From Vibrio sp. STUT-A11 (GTDB lineage Bacteria; Pseudomonadota; Gammaproteobacteria; Enterobacterales; Vibrionaceae), in the NCBI RefSeq assembly GCF_026000435.1, contig NZ_AP026763.1:682001-746000 (forward strand): a DNA stretch of 64,000 bases, given 5' to 3'. Positions within the stretch are counted from its first letter, which is position 1. The number at the start of each line of letters is the position of its first letter. This document shows positions 16,142-25,327 of the stretch, piece by piece. A program made the translations under genes and the position numbers. The notes beneath the pieces are model-generated. The model was not told the DNA's origin and made no database searches. It saw nothing but the letters and a program-made list of their open reading frames with translations.

Positions 16142-16585
16142 GTGTTGGTGATTTATGCCCTACTAGCGCTGTTCTGTGCGATGGTGTCGCTGTCGGATCT
16201 GCGCCATCGCACCATCAAAAACAGCCACGTAGCGGTGATTGCCGTGTTGGCCATGGTCATTGGCAGTGCAGACTTCTCGCTGGCGAGCATCTGGATACTT
16301 GGCATCTGTTGGTCTGCGCTGCTAGTTCTGCATATTTTTAATGTAATGGGAGGGGGAGACGTAAAACTCATTGCTGCTTTCTCTTTGGCACTCCCGACGA
16401 CTTTTCTGTTGCCTGCGCTTGTGTTGGTGACGGTGTTTGGCGGGATACTCGCCATCATCTATCTGCTCAAATTCTGGTGGATGTCACGGCGCAAAGAGCA
16501 TGACAGTGCGCAGATCGGTCTCCCTTACGGAATTGCAATTTGCTGTGGTTTTTATTTGGCACTTGTTTTGAACGCAGCCGTTTAA
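16142..16585 (+). CDS. tadV: prepilin peptidase TadV/CpaA
   Basis: A 147-residue polytopic membrane protein of the A24 aspartic peptidase family that removes the leader from Flp and the TadE/F pseudopilins. The two catalytic aspartates are visible in SDLRHR (residues about 18-23) and in GGGDVKL (about 71-77, the GxGD motif). Four or more hydrophobic segments are seen. The short form without the methyltransferase domain is typical of Tad loci. The start is uncertain: GTG at 16142 with weak TAAGA upstream; TTG or GTG a few codons later are possible. Confidence 0.9.
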   Translation: MLVIYALLALFCAMVSLSDLRHRTIKNSHVAVIAVLAMVIGSADFSLASIWILGICWSALLVLHIFNVMGGGDVKLIAAFSLALPTTFLLPALVLVTVFGGILAIIYLLKFWWMSRRKEHDSAQIGLPYGIAICCGFYLALVLNAAV

Positions 16586-16601
16586 TCAGTGGGAGGGGCG
16601 T

Positions 16602-17444
16602 ATGCGATCTCGTATCGGGGTGGTGCTGGCTCTGTTAGCGTTGGTGATTGGTGGATTTGGGCTGTTCAGCCAAATGTCTAATCAACCAGAGCAGCAGGCA
16701 AGCGTTGCCCAAGACAATAACTCTAATCAACCTCAGGTGCACTACGTTCAGGTATGGCGCGCTAAGCAAGATCTTACCCGTGGCAGCGCCATCGGTATTC
16801 AAGATGTTCAAAGAGAGCAAATGCAGCTCAACATGGCGTTAGAGGAGGGGATAAACGCCGATATTCAACTCGATTTTTCACCGACCACTTTGCTGTTTAA
16901 CGATGTGCCTGAGGGTGAAATCGTATTCGCAGAATACCAAGTCAAGCAAAACGACCCAAGGCACATTGACTTGTTGATTACGGCAGGGAAAGAACCGTAT
17001 TCACTGCTGGTCAGCACCCGCAATCTAGTCAAAGGCTATATTCGCCCTGGTGTGTATGTGGATGTATTGTCGGTGGGGTCGCCACAAGAAAACTTATCCG
17101 ATGAGCGCAAAAGCAACATTGAGTTTAACGGGGTCAGCGCACGCCACATCTTACGTAACGTGAAGGTACTAAGCGTGGGCAACTCTAAAGAGCCAGTGGA
17201 CTCTCCGGTCAAATCTAACGTCTCCAGTGACGACGACAATCAAATTGTCATCGTGGTCGAAGTCGAGCCGAGTGAGATCGCCAAGTTATCCATCGCGCAA
17301 AAAACCATGTACCTCGAAGTGTACAGAACCCATCACTACCAAGAACCTGTATTTGCAGAAGTGCGGGATGTGATAGGCAATTACAGCGGGGTTGCTGAGT
17401 TAAGAGGGGCATCTCGACAATCTGCACAAGGAGAAGAGCTGTGA
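16602..17444 (+). CDS. cpaB: Flp pilus assembly protein CpaB/RcpC
   Basis: A 280-residue exported protein with one N-terminal membrane anchor or signal (residues about 5-24) and a SAF-type domain (VWRAKQDLTRGSAI, then NLVKGYIRPGVYVDVLS). CpaB/RcpC proteins act in the periplasm with the secretin and affect pilin modification or pilus stability. ATG follows GGGAGGGG, one of the strongest ribosome sites in the locus. It overlaps the secretin gene by 4 bp, suggesting translational coupling. Confidence 0.9.
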   Translation: MRSRIGVVLALLALVIGGFGLFSQMSNQPEQQASVAQDNNSNQPQVHYVQVWRAKQDLTRGSAIGIQDVQREQMQLNMALEEGINADIQLDFSPTTLLFNDVPEGEIVFAEYQVKQNDPRHIDLLITAGKEPYSLLVSTRNLVKGYIRPGVYVDVLSVGSPQENLSDERKSNIEFNGVSARHILRNVKVLSVGNSKEPVDSPVKSNVSSDDDNQIVIVVEVEPSEIAKLSIAQKTMYLEVYRTHHYQEPVFAEVRDVIGNYSGVAELRGASRQSAQGEEL

Positions 17445-18808
17445 TGGTATTCACAATAAAAACGACTTGTCGAATGGCGGTGTGTGCGTTGCTGGTGTTG
17501 CTATGTAATGCCTCCGTCTATGCGGCCGAGCGATACATTACTGTCGGCGATGGGCAACACATCGTCGTCGACGAAGCCATCTCAACCATTTTTATCAGTG
17601 CGCCAGAGGTTGTGGACTACAACGTCGTGAATGAAAACACCGTCGTGGTATTCGCCAAAGGGGTCGGGCAAGCACGGTTGATTGTTTACGGTAAGTCGAA
17701 CAAGGTTTTGCTTTCTGAGCGAATCATTGTCGATGTCGATCTCTCACTGGTGCGCCGTCAGATCAAGCTGATGTATCCGGATCTGGATATCAAAGTTGAA
17801 TCGGTGGGTGAGCAAGTGGCAGTGAGCGGTATCGTGGAATCAGAGCAACAACGTGATGACATTTATCGCATGGTTGCGACCTTGCTCGGGCGTGACAAAG
17901 TCGAAAAGTGGGAAGCGACACAAATTCTTGAATTTGAGGGTGACGGTTACGACGTAGAAGAGCCGCAAAGTATGATCTTTGCCCGCAATATGACTTGGCA
18001 AGGTATTTTGGAGCTGCTTGAAGTCGCCATGGATCAGCAAGTTAACGTTAAGATCTCGGTAGCGCAAGTAACGGAAAGCTTCTCGAAAACGGTGGGGGTA
18101 GATTGGTCTTCTGTCGGAGCAGATGTTGGTGAGTTCCTGTTTCAACAATTTGATGCCGCGGATTTAACCACCCTGATTACTGCTCTCGGGAATGAAAATG
18201 TGGCGCAAATCTTGGCAGAGCCTAACCTGACCGTCATTTCTGGCGAATCTGCGAGCTTCTTGGTTGGGGGCGAAGTTCCGGTGGTGGTGAGTACCAATAA
18301 CAACATTAATATTACGTTCAGAGAGTTTGGTATCAAGCTCGATCTCACCGCGAAGGTATTGCATGAAGACAAGATCCGTATGCGGCTTATGCCAGAGGTG
18401 AGTGAAGTCGAAAGGTACATTCGTGCCGCAGGGATCGAAGTACCTCAGTTTGCCACCCGACGAGCTATGACCACGATAGAATTGGGAGACGGAGACAGCT
18501 TCGTGCTTGGTGGTTTAATGAGTAGCGCCGACTTAGAAGAGCTACAGAAAACGCCACTTTTGGGGGATGTGCCTATCTTGGGAGCGGCATTTCGTAAAGC
18601 CTCTACAGACCGACGCCACACGGAACTGATTATTGTTGCCACGGTAAATCTGGTTAAGCCGATGAAGAACAAAGACATTCAAATGCCATACATCAAAAAA
18701 ACCTCGACACTGCACCGTTGGTTTAATGTGGCCGATGCCAATGATGAAGGCAATAAAGGCAATGACCCAACCATCAAGTTGCTATCTCAGGGAGGGTTTA
18801 TCCAATGA
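17441..18808 (+). CDS. cpaC: Tad secretin CpaC/RcpA
   Basis: A 455-residue outer-membrane secretin that forms the exit pore of the Flp pilus. A signal peptide runs to about residue 28 (ending SVYA). The N-terminal pilus-formation domain (YITVGDGQHIVVDEAI) is followed by a BON-like segment and then the secretin domain, with VGGEVPV near residue 280 and the conserved FVLGGLMSS stretch near 350. Start GTG at 17441 overlaps the stop of cpaB (AAGGAG at 17428-17433 upstream); ATG at 17444 is the next codon. Overlaps the next lipoprotein gene by 4 bp. Confidence 0.93.
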   Translation: MMVFTIKTTCRMAVCALLVLLCNASVYAAERYITVGDGQHIVVDEAISTIFISAPEVVDYNVVNENTVVVFAKGVGQARLIVYGKSNKVLLSERIIVDVDLSLVRRQIKLMYPDLDIKVESVGEQVAVSGIVESEQQRDDIYRMVATLLGRDKVEKWEATQILEFEGDGYDVEEPQSMIFARNMTWQGILELLEVAMDQQVNVKISVAQVTESFSKTVGVDWSSVGADVGEFLFQQFDAADLTTLITALGNENVAQILAEPNLTVISGESASFLVGGEVPVVVSTNNNINITFREFGIKLDLTAKVLHEDKIRMRLMPEVSEVERYIRAAGIEVPQFATRRAMTTIELGDGDSFVLGGLMSSADLEELQKTPLLGDVPILGAAFRKASTDRRHTELIIVATVNLVKPMKNKDIQMPYIKKTSTLHRWFNVADANDEGNKGNDPTIKLLSQGGFIQ

Positions 18809-19281
18809 GACGAACACTAATGACATTGCTAGGTGTGGTATTACTCTCCGGTTGCGCAGAGCGTTACTTTAACGGCCCCGGCGCCGAGGCCCTGATTTAT
18901 CCAGAAACCCACGTGTATCAATTGACGATTAAATCGACAGCCGAATCCGCCGCGCAATTGGGTGAAATTGTCGACCAAGTGGATGAAATCGATTCAGGTG
19001 CCAGCTATTTACTCGAATATCGCAATAGCAAAGGGAAACAGGTGGCGTTGCATACACTCAAAGCTCGCCCGGCATTACCACAGCGAGCCGAAGCATTCGC
19101 CCTTAAACAAAACAGTACCTTAGCCAGCGATTTGCAATTGACGGTCACTTACCATGCTCTGATGACAGCGGCGTGTAAACCAGCACAAATCGAACAGGCT
19201 AACCCAAGTCGAAACTGCTTTTCTGAAGTCGCCAGGATGAAGCAAGTTTCTCACAAGGAACGCATAGTGGAGGGGCTCTAA
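18805..19281 (+). CDS. Tad locus lipoprotein (RcpB/CpaD-like position)
   Basis: A 158-residue predicted lipoprotein: the signal peptide ends in LLSGC with the lipidated cysteine at position 17. The rest has no domain I can name. Its place between the secretin and TadZ is that of RcpB or CpaD, outer-membrane partners of the secretin in other Tad systems, so the same job is inferred by position. The ATG overlaps the secretin stop (ATGA); its own stop overlaps the tadZ start (TAATG). Confidence 0.75.
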   Translation: MRRTLMTLLGVVLLSGCAERYFNGPGAEALIYPETHVYQLTIKSTAESAAQLGEIVDQVDEIDSGASYLLEYRNSKGKQVALHTLKARPALPQRAEAFALKQNSTLASDLQLTVTYHALMTAACKPAQIEQANPSRNCFSEVARMKQVSHKERIVEGL

Positions 19282-20516
19282 TGTTTGATTTAGGAAAATC
19301 GCTTAAGCAGATCAAACCACCCATTTTAGAGGGCGGACATGGCCCTTCGGGTTGTGTGTTGCTGTATCAAAGCGCCGAGTGTGTCTCTCTGGTAAAGGAA
19401 ATGTTCGGCTTTGAAGGTTGGAGTGAGCCAACCTGCATCAAGCAAAACTCGGTACCGAAAAACTTCTTTTCTGAACAGAGCGGTAACATTGTGATTCTGG
19501 AGCTTTCTGAGTCCTCTGACATCGTTGCCGATGCACAACGGTTAACCAACCAAATGCCGACGCATAAGGGTATTGTGGTGATCGGCACGGAAGATTCGAT
19601 CAGCGTTTTGCGCCAGTTGAAAGATATCGGATTCTACTATCTATTTTGGCCAATCAATAAACATGAGTTTGCTGACTTCATCATGAACGTTCATCGTAAC
19701 TTGCAAACCTACACCGGGGTGAGCAAACAGCGCAGAGCAAAACGTGTGGCAGTGGTAGGCAGCAAAGGTGGTATCGGCACCTCTTTTATAGCCACGGAGA
19801 TCGGCTCAAAACTGGCAGAAAATGACATCGATAACGTGCTGGTAGATCATCAGTATAACAACAGCAATATTGATGTATTGCTGGCGTTAAACGATTATAA
19901 ACCACGCTCGATAGACGAGTATGCGGTTCCTGTCCATGAGCTCGATACGGAAGGGGCACTCAGCTATCTGACTAAAATCCGCAAAAATTTACGCTTGTTA
20001 TCCCTTAACAGTGAGCGTTCTCAGGCCGAAATTTTTAACTACAGCCAGGCATTGTGCGAGCTACTTAGCCGCAATACCAACTTCATCATTGAGGATTTTT
20101 CCGGCAGTGTCGATTTTAAAGTTGACCCGCATATGCTAATTGATAATTACGATGTGGTGGTGGTGGTTTTTGAGCCTTCTATTGCTTCCATTCGTAATGC
20201 CCGCTCTCTGCTTGAACACCTGGAAAGTAAACAGCTTTCCATGAGCAAACGGGTTCGGATCATCACATTGGCCAATCATCATCGCCCAGAAAATACCTTT
20301 GTGATTGAGCAAAAAGACCTGAAAAAATACTTAGGATCAGAGGTTAACCTCAATATGGCCTATTGTCGCTCGTTGGCGCATCTGCTGCTGGAGGGTAAAC
20401 GTGCGCACAAACATGATCGCAGTATTAGCCACACAATTGATGATCTCACGCGTCTTATCAATGGCCAGCCGGCCCAGCACATTAGCGGTTTTCTCGCTAG
20501 ATTGGGGGTAAGATGA
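19281..20516 (+). CDS. tadZ: pilus localisation ATPase TadZ/CpaE
   Basis: A 411-residue MinD/ParA-like ATPase that places the Tad machine at the pole in other bacteria. The first 145 residues form an atypical receiver-like domain; the ATPase begins with VAVVGSKGGIGTS, a deviant Walker A with KGGIGTS at residues 162-168. The usual second lysine-threonine ending of a canonical P-loop is altered to S, as common in this family. Good ribosome site GGAGGGG upstream. Overlaps tadA by 4 bp. Confidence 0.9.
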   Translation: MFDLGKSLKQIKPPILEGGHGPSGCVLLYQSAECVSLVKEMFGFEGWSEPTCIKQNSVPKNFFSEQSGNIVILELSESSDIVADAQRLTNQMPTHKGIVVIGTEDSISVLRQLKDIGFYYLFWPINKHEFADFIMNVHRNLQTYTGVSKQRRAKRVAVVGSKGGIGTSFIATEIGSKLAENDIDNVLVDHQYNNSNIDVLLALNDYKPRSIDEYAVPVHELDTEGALSYLTKIRKNLRLLSLNSERSQAEIFNYSQALCELLSRNTNFIIEDFSGSVDFKVDPHMLIDNYDVVVVVFEPSIASIRNARSLLEHLESKQLSMSKRVRIITLANHHRPENTFVIEQKDLKKYLGSEVNLNMAYCRSLAHLLLEGKRAHKHDRSISHTIDDLTRLINGQPAQHISGFLARLGVR

Positions 20517-21784
20517 GTTCAAATAAAGAGGTTTATTCTGCGTTCCGGGCCCAGATCTTTGAAGCGTTGGATGTGGAAGCGATACAGTCCCTTGAACGGT
20601 CGGAGATCGAGGGACAAATTCGAAATGCCGTGGATGTGTTAGCGCTCAACTTTGATCGCCCCATCACCAGTATGATGAAGTCTAGTCTGGTTAAAAGCAT
20701 GCTAGATGAGCTGTTTGGTTTGGGGCCGCTCCAGCCTTTGGTGGATGATAAAGCGATCACCGATATCCTGGTCAACGGCCCGAATAATGTCTTTTATGAA
20801 AAGCACGGCAAGCTAGAAAAATCCGACATCACTTTCATTGACGAAGACCAAGTACGCACAATCGCCAAGCAAATTGCCGCTCGGGTCGGACGTCGTGTGG
20901 ATGAACTTTCACCCACGGTGGATGCTCGCCTGGAAGATGGTAGCCGGGTAAACGTGGTTATTCCTCCGATTGCCTTGGATGGCACCTCCATTTCCATTCG
21001 TAAATTCCGTGAACAAAACATAGGGCTTGAGGAGCTGGTGGAATTTGGCTCTATGTCCATGGATATGGCGAGGCTGTTGTCTATTGCTTCTCGTTGCCGG
21101 ATGAACATCTTGATTTCTGGCGGTACCGGGTCAGGTAAAACCACGCTACTGAACTCGTTATCTCAGTATATTAGTGAAGATGAGCGCATCGTCACCATTG
21201 AGGATGCCGCAGAGCTGCGCTTGCAACAACCAAATCTGGTGCGTTTAGAAACCCGTGCTGAGAGCATTGAGCATACAGGCTTAGTGACTCAGCGGGATTT
21301 GGTGATCAATGCGCTGCGTATGCGTCCTGACCGAATTATTCTCGGTGAGTGTCGTGGCTCGGAAGCATTCGAAATGTTGCAAGCGATGAATACCGGCCAC
21401 GAAGGTTCGATGTCGACCTTACATGCTAACTCACCTCGTGACGCGATATCCCGTGTGGAATCTATGGTGATGATGGCGAATTTAAACCAACCTCTTGATG
21501 CCATTCGTCGTGCGATTGTCAGTGCCATCGAATTGGTGGTTCAGGTTAGTCGCCTGCGTGATGGGTCGCGAAAAATCACCAGCATTTCAGAAATCGTCGG
21601 TCTTGAAGGCGAAAGTGTGGTGATGGAAGAGATCTTCCGCTTCCAATACGAAGAAGTTGGCTATGGCGAAGCCGTTCGAGGACGTTTCCTTACCGAGGGC
21701 TTAATGCAACGTTCTGAGTTGGTGAAAAAAGCCCATTTCTATGGCTTGTATGACGAGCTGATGAAAGCGTTTCAAGGAGCATGA
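20513..21784 (+). CDS. tadA: Tad pilus ATPase TadA/CpaF
   Basis: A 423-residue secretion ATPase of the type II/IV superfamily that powers Flp pilus extension (and, in Caulobacter, retraction). Motifs: Walker A GGTGSGKT (203-210), Asp box/Walker B RIILGECRG (275-283) and His box STLHAN (301-306). The first 100 residues are the N-terminal regulatory domain of the TadA subfamily. ATG overlaps the tadZ stop with GGGGG upstream. Full length and motif-complete, so the locus looks functional. Confidence 0.96.
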   Translation: MSSNKEVYSAFRAQIFEALDVEAIQSLERSEIEGQIRNAVDVLALNFDRPITSMMKSSLVKSMLDELFGLGPLQPLVDDKAITDILVNGPNNVFYEKHGKLEKSDITFIDEDQVRTIAKQIAARVGRRVDELSPTVDARLEDGSRVNVVIPPIALDGTSISIRKFREQNIGLEELVEFGSMSMDMARLLSIASRCRMNILISGGTGSGKTTLLNSLSQYISEDERIVTIEDAAELRLQQPNLVRLETRAESIEHTGLVTQRDLVINALRMRPDRIILGECRGSEAFEMLQAMNTGHEGSMSTLHANSPRDAISRVESMVMMANLNQPLDAIRRAIVSAIELVVQVSRLRDGSRKITSISEIVGLEGESVVMEEIFRFQYEEVGYGEAVRGRFLTEGLMQRSELVKKAHFYGLYDELMKAFQGA

Positions 21785-22692
21785 ACATGATGTTATGGAT
21801 ATCTTTCATACTATTTTGTATCGCTATTTTGTTCTTATTGAGCGGTAAAAAGAGCAAGATCGAGAACTATTTCCCGGAAACGGAAGTGGATGAAGATATC
21901 ATTACGGCGATTAACCTCAATGCACTCCTGGATCAAAACTTGTGGCAGCGGTTAAAAAACAGTGTATCGCCTGCCATTAAGGTGCTTGGTCCAAGAGCGT
22001 ACTTGATTACTTTTCTATTCTTGTGCTTGTCTGGTTATGTCAGTTATTACGTCGTTTACCAGCTGCTGAATGTTAACTCTGCCATTTTTTCATTCGCCAT
22101 CTTTGCTTTCTCTATACTTTGGGGCTACTTCTGGCTGCAAAATCGACGCCGATTAGATTTTGAGAAAAAATTCCCTGATGCATTGAACATTCTAATGAGT
22201 GCGGTTACGGCTGGGGAAAGTTTGATGCACGCTTTTTCCTTTGTGGGTGACAACATGGGTGGGGAAGTCGGCAGAGAATTCCGTGAAATGGGCGAGCGAC
22301 TCAAACTGGGGGAAAACCCAGAAAAGGTATTGCTACGCTCGTGCAAAGCGTTCCCTTACCCAGAATACATATTTTTCACTATTACGGTGCGAGCTAACCT
22401 CAACCGTGGCGGACAATTAAAGCATGTACTCGCGCGCTTAATTCGTATTCTGGTCGATGCAAGAACGTTAGAGTCGAAAAAAATGGCAATGACGTCAGAG
22501 GCAAGAATTTCAGCCAAAGTGGTGGCAGCCATTCCGGTGGTGTTCGCCATCATTATCAGCCAAATTAATCCTGATCATATCGATTTTGTGCTTAATGATG
22601 CTCGTGGCCGAATCGTTTTATATTACGTCGTCGGCAGTGAGCTGCTTGGGTTATTTATTGTTTGGCTTCTGGTAAAAGGGGTAAGACGATGA
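21781..22692 (+). CDS. tadB: Tad platform protein TadB
   Basis: A 303-residue inner-membrane protein with a T2SSF-type domain (DALNILMSAVTAGESLMHAF, then a second conserved helix pair) and hydrophobic segments at the N-terminus, residues about 75-115, and at the C-terminus. With TadC it forms the platform on which TadA works. Start ATG 21781 overlaps the tadA stop; ATG at 21787 has better spacing (7) from AAGGAG and could be the true start. Confidence 0.92.
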   Translation: MNMMLWISFILFCIAILFLLSGKKSKIENYFPETEVDEDIITAINLNALLDQNLWQRLKNSVSPAIKVLGPRAYLITFLFLCLSGYVSYYVVYQLLNVNSAIFSFAIFAFSILWGYFWLQNRRRLDFEKKFPDALNILMSAVTAGESLMHAFSFVGDNMGGEVGREFREMGERLKLGENPEKVLLRSCKAFPYPEYIFFTITVRANLNRGGQLKHVLARLIRILVDARTLESKKMAMTSEARISAKVVAAIPVVFAIIISQINPDHIDFVLNDARGRIVLYYVVGSELLGLFIVWLLVKGVRR

Positions 22693-23549
22693 TTGTAGCA
22701 ATAAGTGTATTACTGATTGTGTGCGCGCTTACGTTTGTCTTTTACGATTACTATTACACGCGCAAACGAGAAGTGGCATTAAATAAATATTTAAAACACA
22801 GCAGAAAAAAGCAAGAAAAACAAAAGCTGGATACCTTTATTGTTAAGTTTGGTGAAGGAAGTAAAAAAGATTTAGAGCAAAAATTATTAAACGCGGGTTA
22901 TTACAATAAACAGCTCGCCAAATATTACTTCCCATTTAAAGCCTTATTGTTTGTTGCAGCACTGATCTTTATTTTCTTTATGCAGACAAGTTTTAACAAC
23001 AAGATAATTCTGCTTCTTGCCGCTGCGGTTTCTATTATTATCTTGCCGGATTTTTTGCTGGAAGTTCGCCGGCGTTGGCTGGTGCGTAAAGTGTCGAAAA
23101 ACCTGCCTTATGTGCTCGATATTATGGCGATATGTGTGCAAACCGGTATGACGATAGAGGCATCTTTTGCCTATTTAGCCAAAGAGCTGAAACTCTTCGA
23201 TAAAGATTTGTGTTATCAAATTAGCAAAACTTCAGAATCAGGCAGAGTGCTCGGGATTGAAAAAGCCCTGCACGATCTCTCGCAGCGCTTACCCGCCCCA
23301 GAGATCAACAGCTTTGTGCTGACTATTATTCAAAACCTGCATTATGGCGCCTCTGTTGCTGGCGTGTTGAGTGATTTAGCAGAAGATATGCGCCGTATTC
23401 ATTTGCTCGAGGTAGAAGAGAGAATGGGTAAATTATCAGCAAAAATGAGTGTGCCTTTGATTTTGCTGATCATGTTCCCAATCGTAATTTTCATTCTTGC
23501 CCCGGGCTTTTTGCAAATTGATTTATCGACGCTATCGGGGAATGGATAA
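22689..23549 (+). CDS. tadC: Tad platform protein TadC
   Basis: A 286-residue T2SSF-family inner-membrane protein, partner of TadB. Hydrophobic segments at residues about 4-20, 90-125 and 260-280 flank a cytoplasmic domain with LPYVLDIMAICVQTGMTIE. I place the start at ATG 22689, which overlaps the tadB stop (ATGA) and has GGGG upstream; an upstream in-frame start at 22662 would lie inside tadB without a ribosome site. Overlaps tadD by one base. Confidence 0.92.
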   Translation: MIVAISVLLIVCALTFVFYDYYYTRKREVALNKYLKHSRKKQEKQKLDTFIVKFGEGSKKDLEQKLLNAGYYNKQLAKYYFPFKALLFVAALIFIFFMQTSFNNKIILLLAAAVSIIILPDFLLEVRRRWLVRKVSKNLPYVLDIMAICVQTGMTIEASFAYLAKELKLFDKDLCYQISKTSESGRVLGIEKALHDLSQRLPAPEINSFVLTIIQNLHYGASVAGVLSDLAEDMRRIHLLEVEERMGKLSAKMSVPLILLIMFPIVIFILAPGFLQIDLSTLSGNG

Positions 23550-24247
23550 TGAAAATAATCGCCGTTATGAGCCTCTCACTCTTTTTAGTTATGGGTTGCA
23601 GCACTACCACACACAATGAAGAAAATGTGGTGACAAGTATGCAGCGGGTAGAAAACCACTCAGGGCTGATCAGTCACTATAAATTGCTTCTGGAACAGAA
23701 TCCGGATGATGTGCAGGTGATGCAAGAGTTGGCGCATGTCTATTTGGAAAAAGGGGATGTTGAGTCGGCTAAATTTTATGTGCAGTACTTGCTCGATAAG
23801 GGTATTGAAAACGCGTTGCTCGTTCAGCTCAGAGGACAAATCCATAGTCAGGAAGGAGAAGACAGCTTGGCGTTAGAGCAGTACCAGCGTGCCATTGCCA
23901 TGGGACATGATACAGGAGAGATCCAAGTGTTGTCTGGTATTGCCTACAGTAATCTTGGCGATTTTTCGTTGGCAGAGCGTGCTTTCAACCAGGCTCGCCT
24001 CAAAGGTTACAACGATGTGGCGATAAAAAATAACCTTGCCGTCGTGCATTTAGCTCAGCAACAGTATAACGATGTGATTGTGCTGTTAGCACCGGTTTAC
24101 CAAGAGAATCCAAATAACGAAAAGGTGCGCGCGAATTTGGCAATCGCACTTTTCAAAACCGGTGAAGTGTCTCAGGCGAGGGAATTGCTTGAGGATGCCT
24201 TTACCGATGCTCAAGTTGCACAAATATCGAGAAAGTTACACCGTTAA
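23549..24247 (+). CDS. tadD: TPR lipoprotein TadD
   Basis: A 232-residue outer-membrane lipoprotein with lipobox LVMGC (cysteine 17) and at least four tetratricopeptide repeats from residue about 37 to 220. TadD proteins help pilus assembly, probably as pilotin or scaffold for the secretin. ATG overlaps the tadC stop (TAATG), with GGGGA upstream. Confidence 0.9.
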   Translation: MKIIAVMSLSLFLVMGCSTTTHNEENVVTSMQRVENHSGLISHYKLLLEQNPDDVQVMQELAHVYLEKGDVESAKFYVQYLLDKGIENALLVQLRGQIHSQEGEDSLALEQYQRAIAMGHDTGEIQVLSGIAYSNLGDFSLAERAFNQARLKGYNDVAIKNNLAVVHLAQQQYNDVIVLLAPVYQENPNNEKVRANLAIALFKTGEVSQARELLEDAFTDAQVAQISRKLHR

Positions 24248-24261
24248 ATAGGGTGAACGAT

Positions 24262-24801
24262 ATGAACCATTTATCTACCAGATATAAGGTAACAAAAACA
24301 ACGATGTCGTTATCTCGATCACGTTCATTAGCAAGATCGAAAGGGATAACAGTAGTGGAATTTGTTTTGGGCGCATTGGTGCTGGCAATTTCATTGCTCA
24401 TGTTGTTTGAAATGGGGCTACGTATTTATACCACCAGTGTGGTTGAGTATGCGCTAAGAGAAACCGTGCGTAGTACCAAGATCTTTGAGGGTAGTAGCAC
24501 TTACAGCAGCTATAACAATACCTTACGAGCTGCGTTAGATGAGGGTGGTACGCTTTGGTCTGCTTTTACCCCTGCGGACAATTTCACTATTACGGGTAAG
24601 TATTACTTAACTTATGCCGATCTGATTGCGGACGCCAGTTTGTCCGATGCAGAAATGCTGGAAGATGATTTAGGCTATCAAATTGCTGAAATAACCCTAA
24701 CGTACAACTACCAGCCTGTTTTGAATGTATTTTCCAGTGATCCTGTTCCTATCACCAGAAGCACTTTGATTAACTTAGAGCATGAAGGTTGGGGGGAATA
24801 A
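24262..24801 (+). CDS. tadE: minor pseudopilin TadE
   Basis: A 179-residue TadE-like protein with one hydrophobic segment (GITVVEFVLGALVLAISLLMLFE motif region; key residues GITVVE with the +5 glutamate) near residues 27-52, consistent with processing by TadV. The C-terminal part is predicted periplasmic. I prefer ATG 24262, which has AGGG 8 bases upstream, to GTG 24253, which has none. TadE/F/G are minor pilins that initiate or tip the Flp fibre. Confidence 0.88.
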   Translation: MNHLSTRYKVTKTTMSLSRSRSLARSKGITVVEFVLGALVLAISLLMLFEMGLRIYTTSVVEYALRETVRSTKIFEGSSTYSSYNNTLRAALDEGGTLWSAFTPADNFTITGKYYLTYADLIADASLSDAEMLEDDLGYQIAEITLTYNYQPVLNVFSSDPVPITRSTLINLEHEGWGE

Positions 24802-25325
24802 TGATGAAATTACCAACCCGACAAAAAGGCGCGTTCACCATTGAGCTGTTTTTTGTGTTGATTGCGATTGTGACCATTTTTTATTTTATGACCGATCTTA
24901 GCGATAAGCTAATGGCAAGAGCACAACTCGATCGTGGTAGCTTTGCCCTGGTGAATATACTCAAAGAGCGCAGTCGTTATTACGATGAAAGGGTAAATAT
25001 AGACGCTACGGATACGTCACAGATGCAAATACTGGCAGCCCGTTTACTGAATACCACGGAGAGTAGCGTGGCAATCAAAATTGAAGCGCTGCACAACAAA
25101 ACCGATTGGCAAGTGTTCGAAAGTCAGCAATACACAAATTTAGGCTGCAGTGCCGTTGCGTTGAAAGATAAATCGGATCTTGTCCCTGTTGAAAATGGCG
25201 TCGTGTTTCCCTTGTATCAAGTGACGCTGTGCCAAAAGAAAAACTCTTGGTTTGCAACACTTTGGGGGGAATCTAGCCAACCGACAATGACAATCACATC
25301 CAGTTCTGTTGTGGTGGGGAGGTAA
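24801..25325 (+). CDS. tadF: minor pseudopilin TadF
   Basis: A 174-residue protein with an N-terminal hydrophobic segment following KGAFTIELFFVL: a glycine then phenylalanine-threonine-isoleucine-glutamate resembles a class-III cleavage site with glutamate at +5. The rest is a soluble domain with two well separated cysteines that could form a disulfide. ATG 24801 shares its first base with the tadE stop; ATG 24804 follows GGGGGGA with better spacing. Identification as TadF rests on position and the pilin-like N-terminus. Confidence 0.85.
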   Translation: MMKLPTRQKGAFTIELFFVLIAIVTIFYFMTDLSDKLMARAQLDRGSFALVNILKERSRYYDERVNIDATDTSQMQILAARLLNTTESSVAIKIEALHNKTDWQVFESQQYTNLGCSAVALKDKSDLVPVENGVVFPLYQVTLCQKKNSWFATLWGESSQPTMTITSSSVVVGR

Positions 25326-25327
25326 TC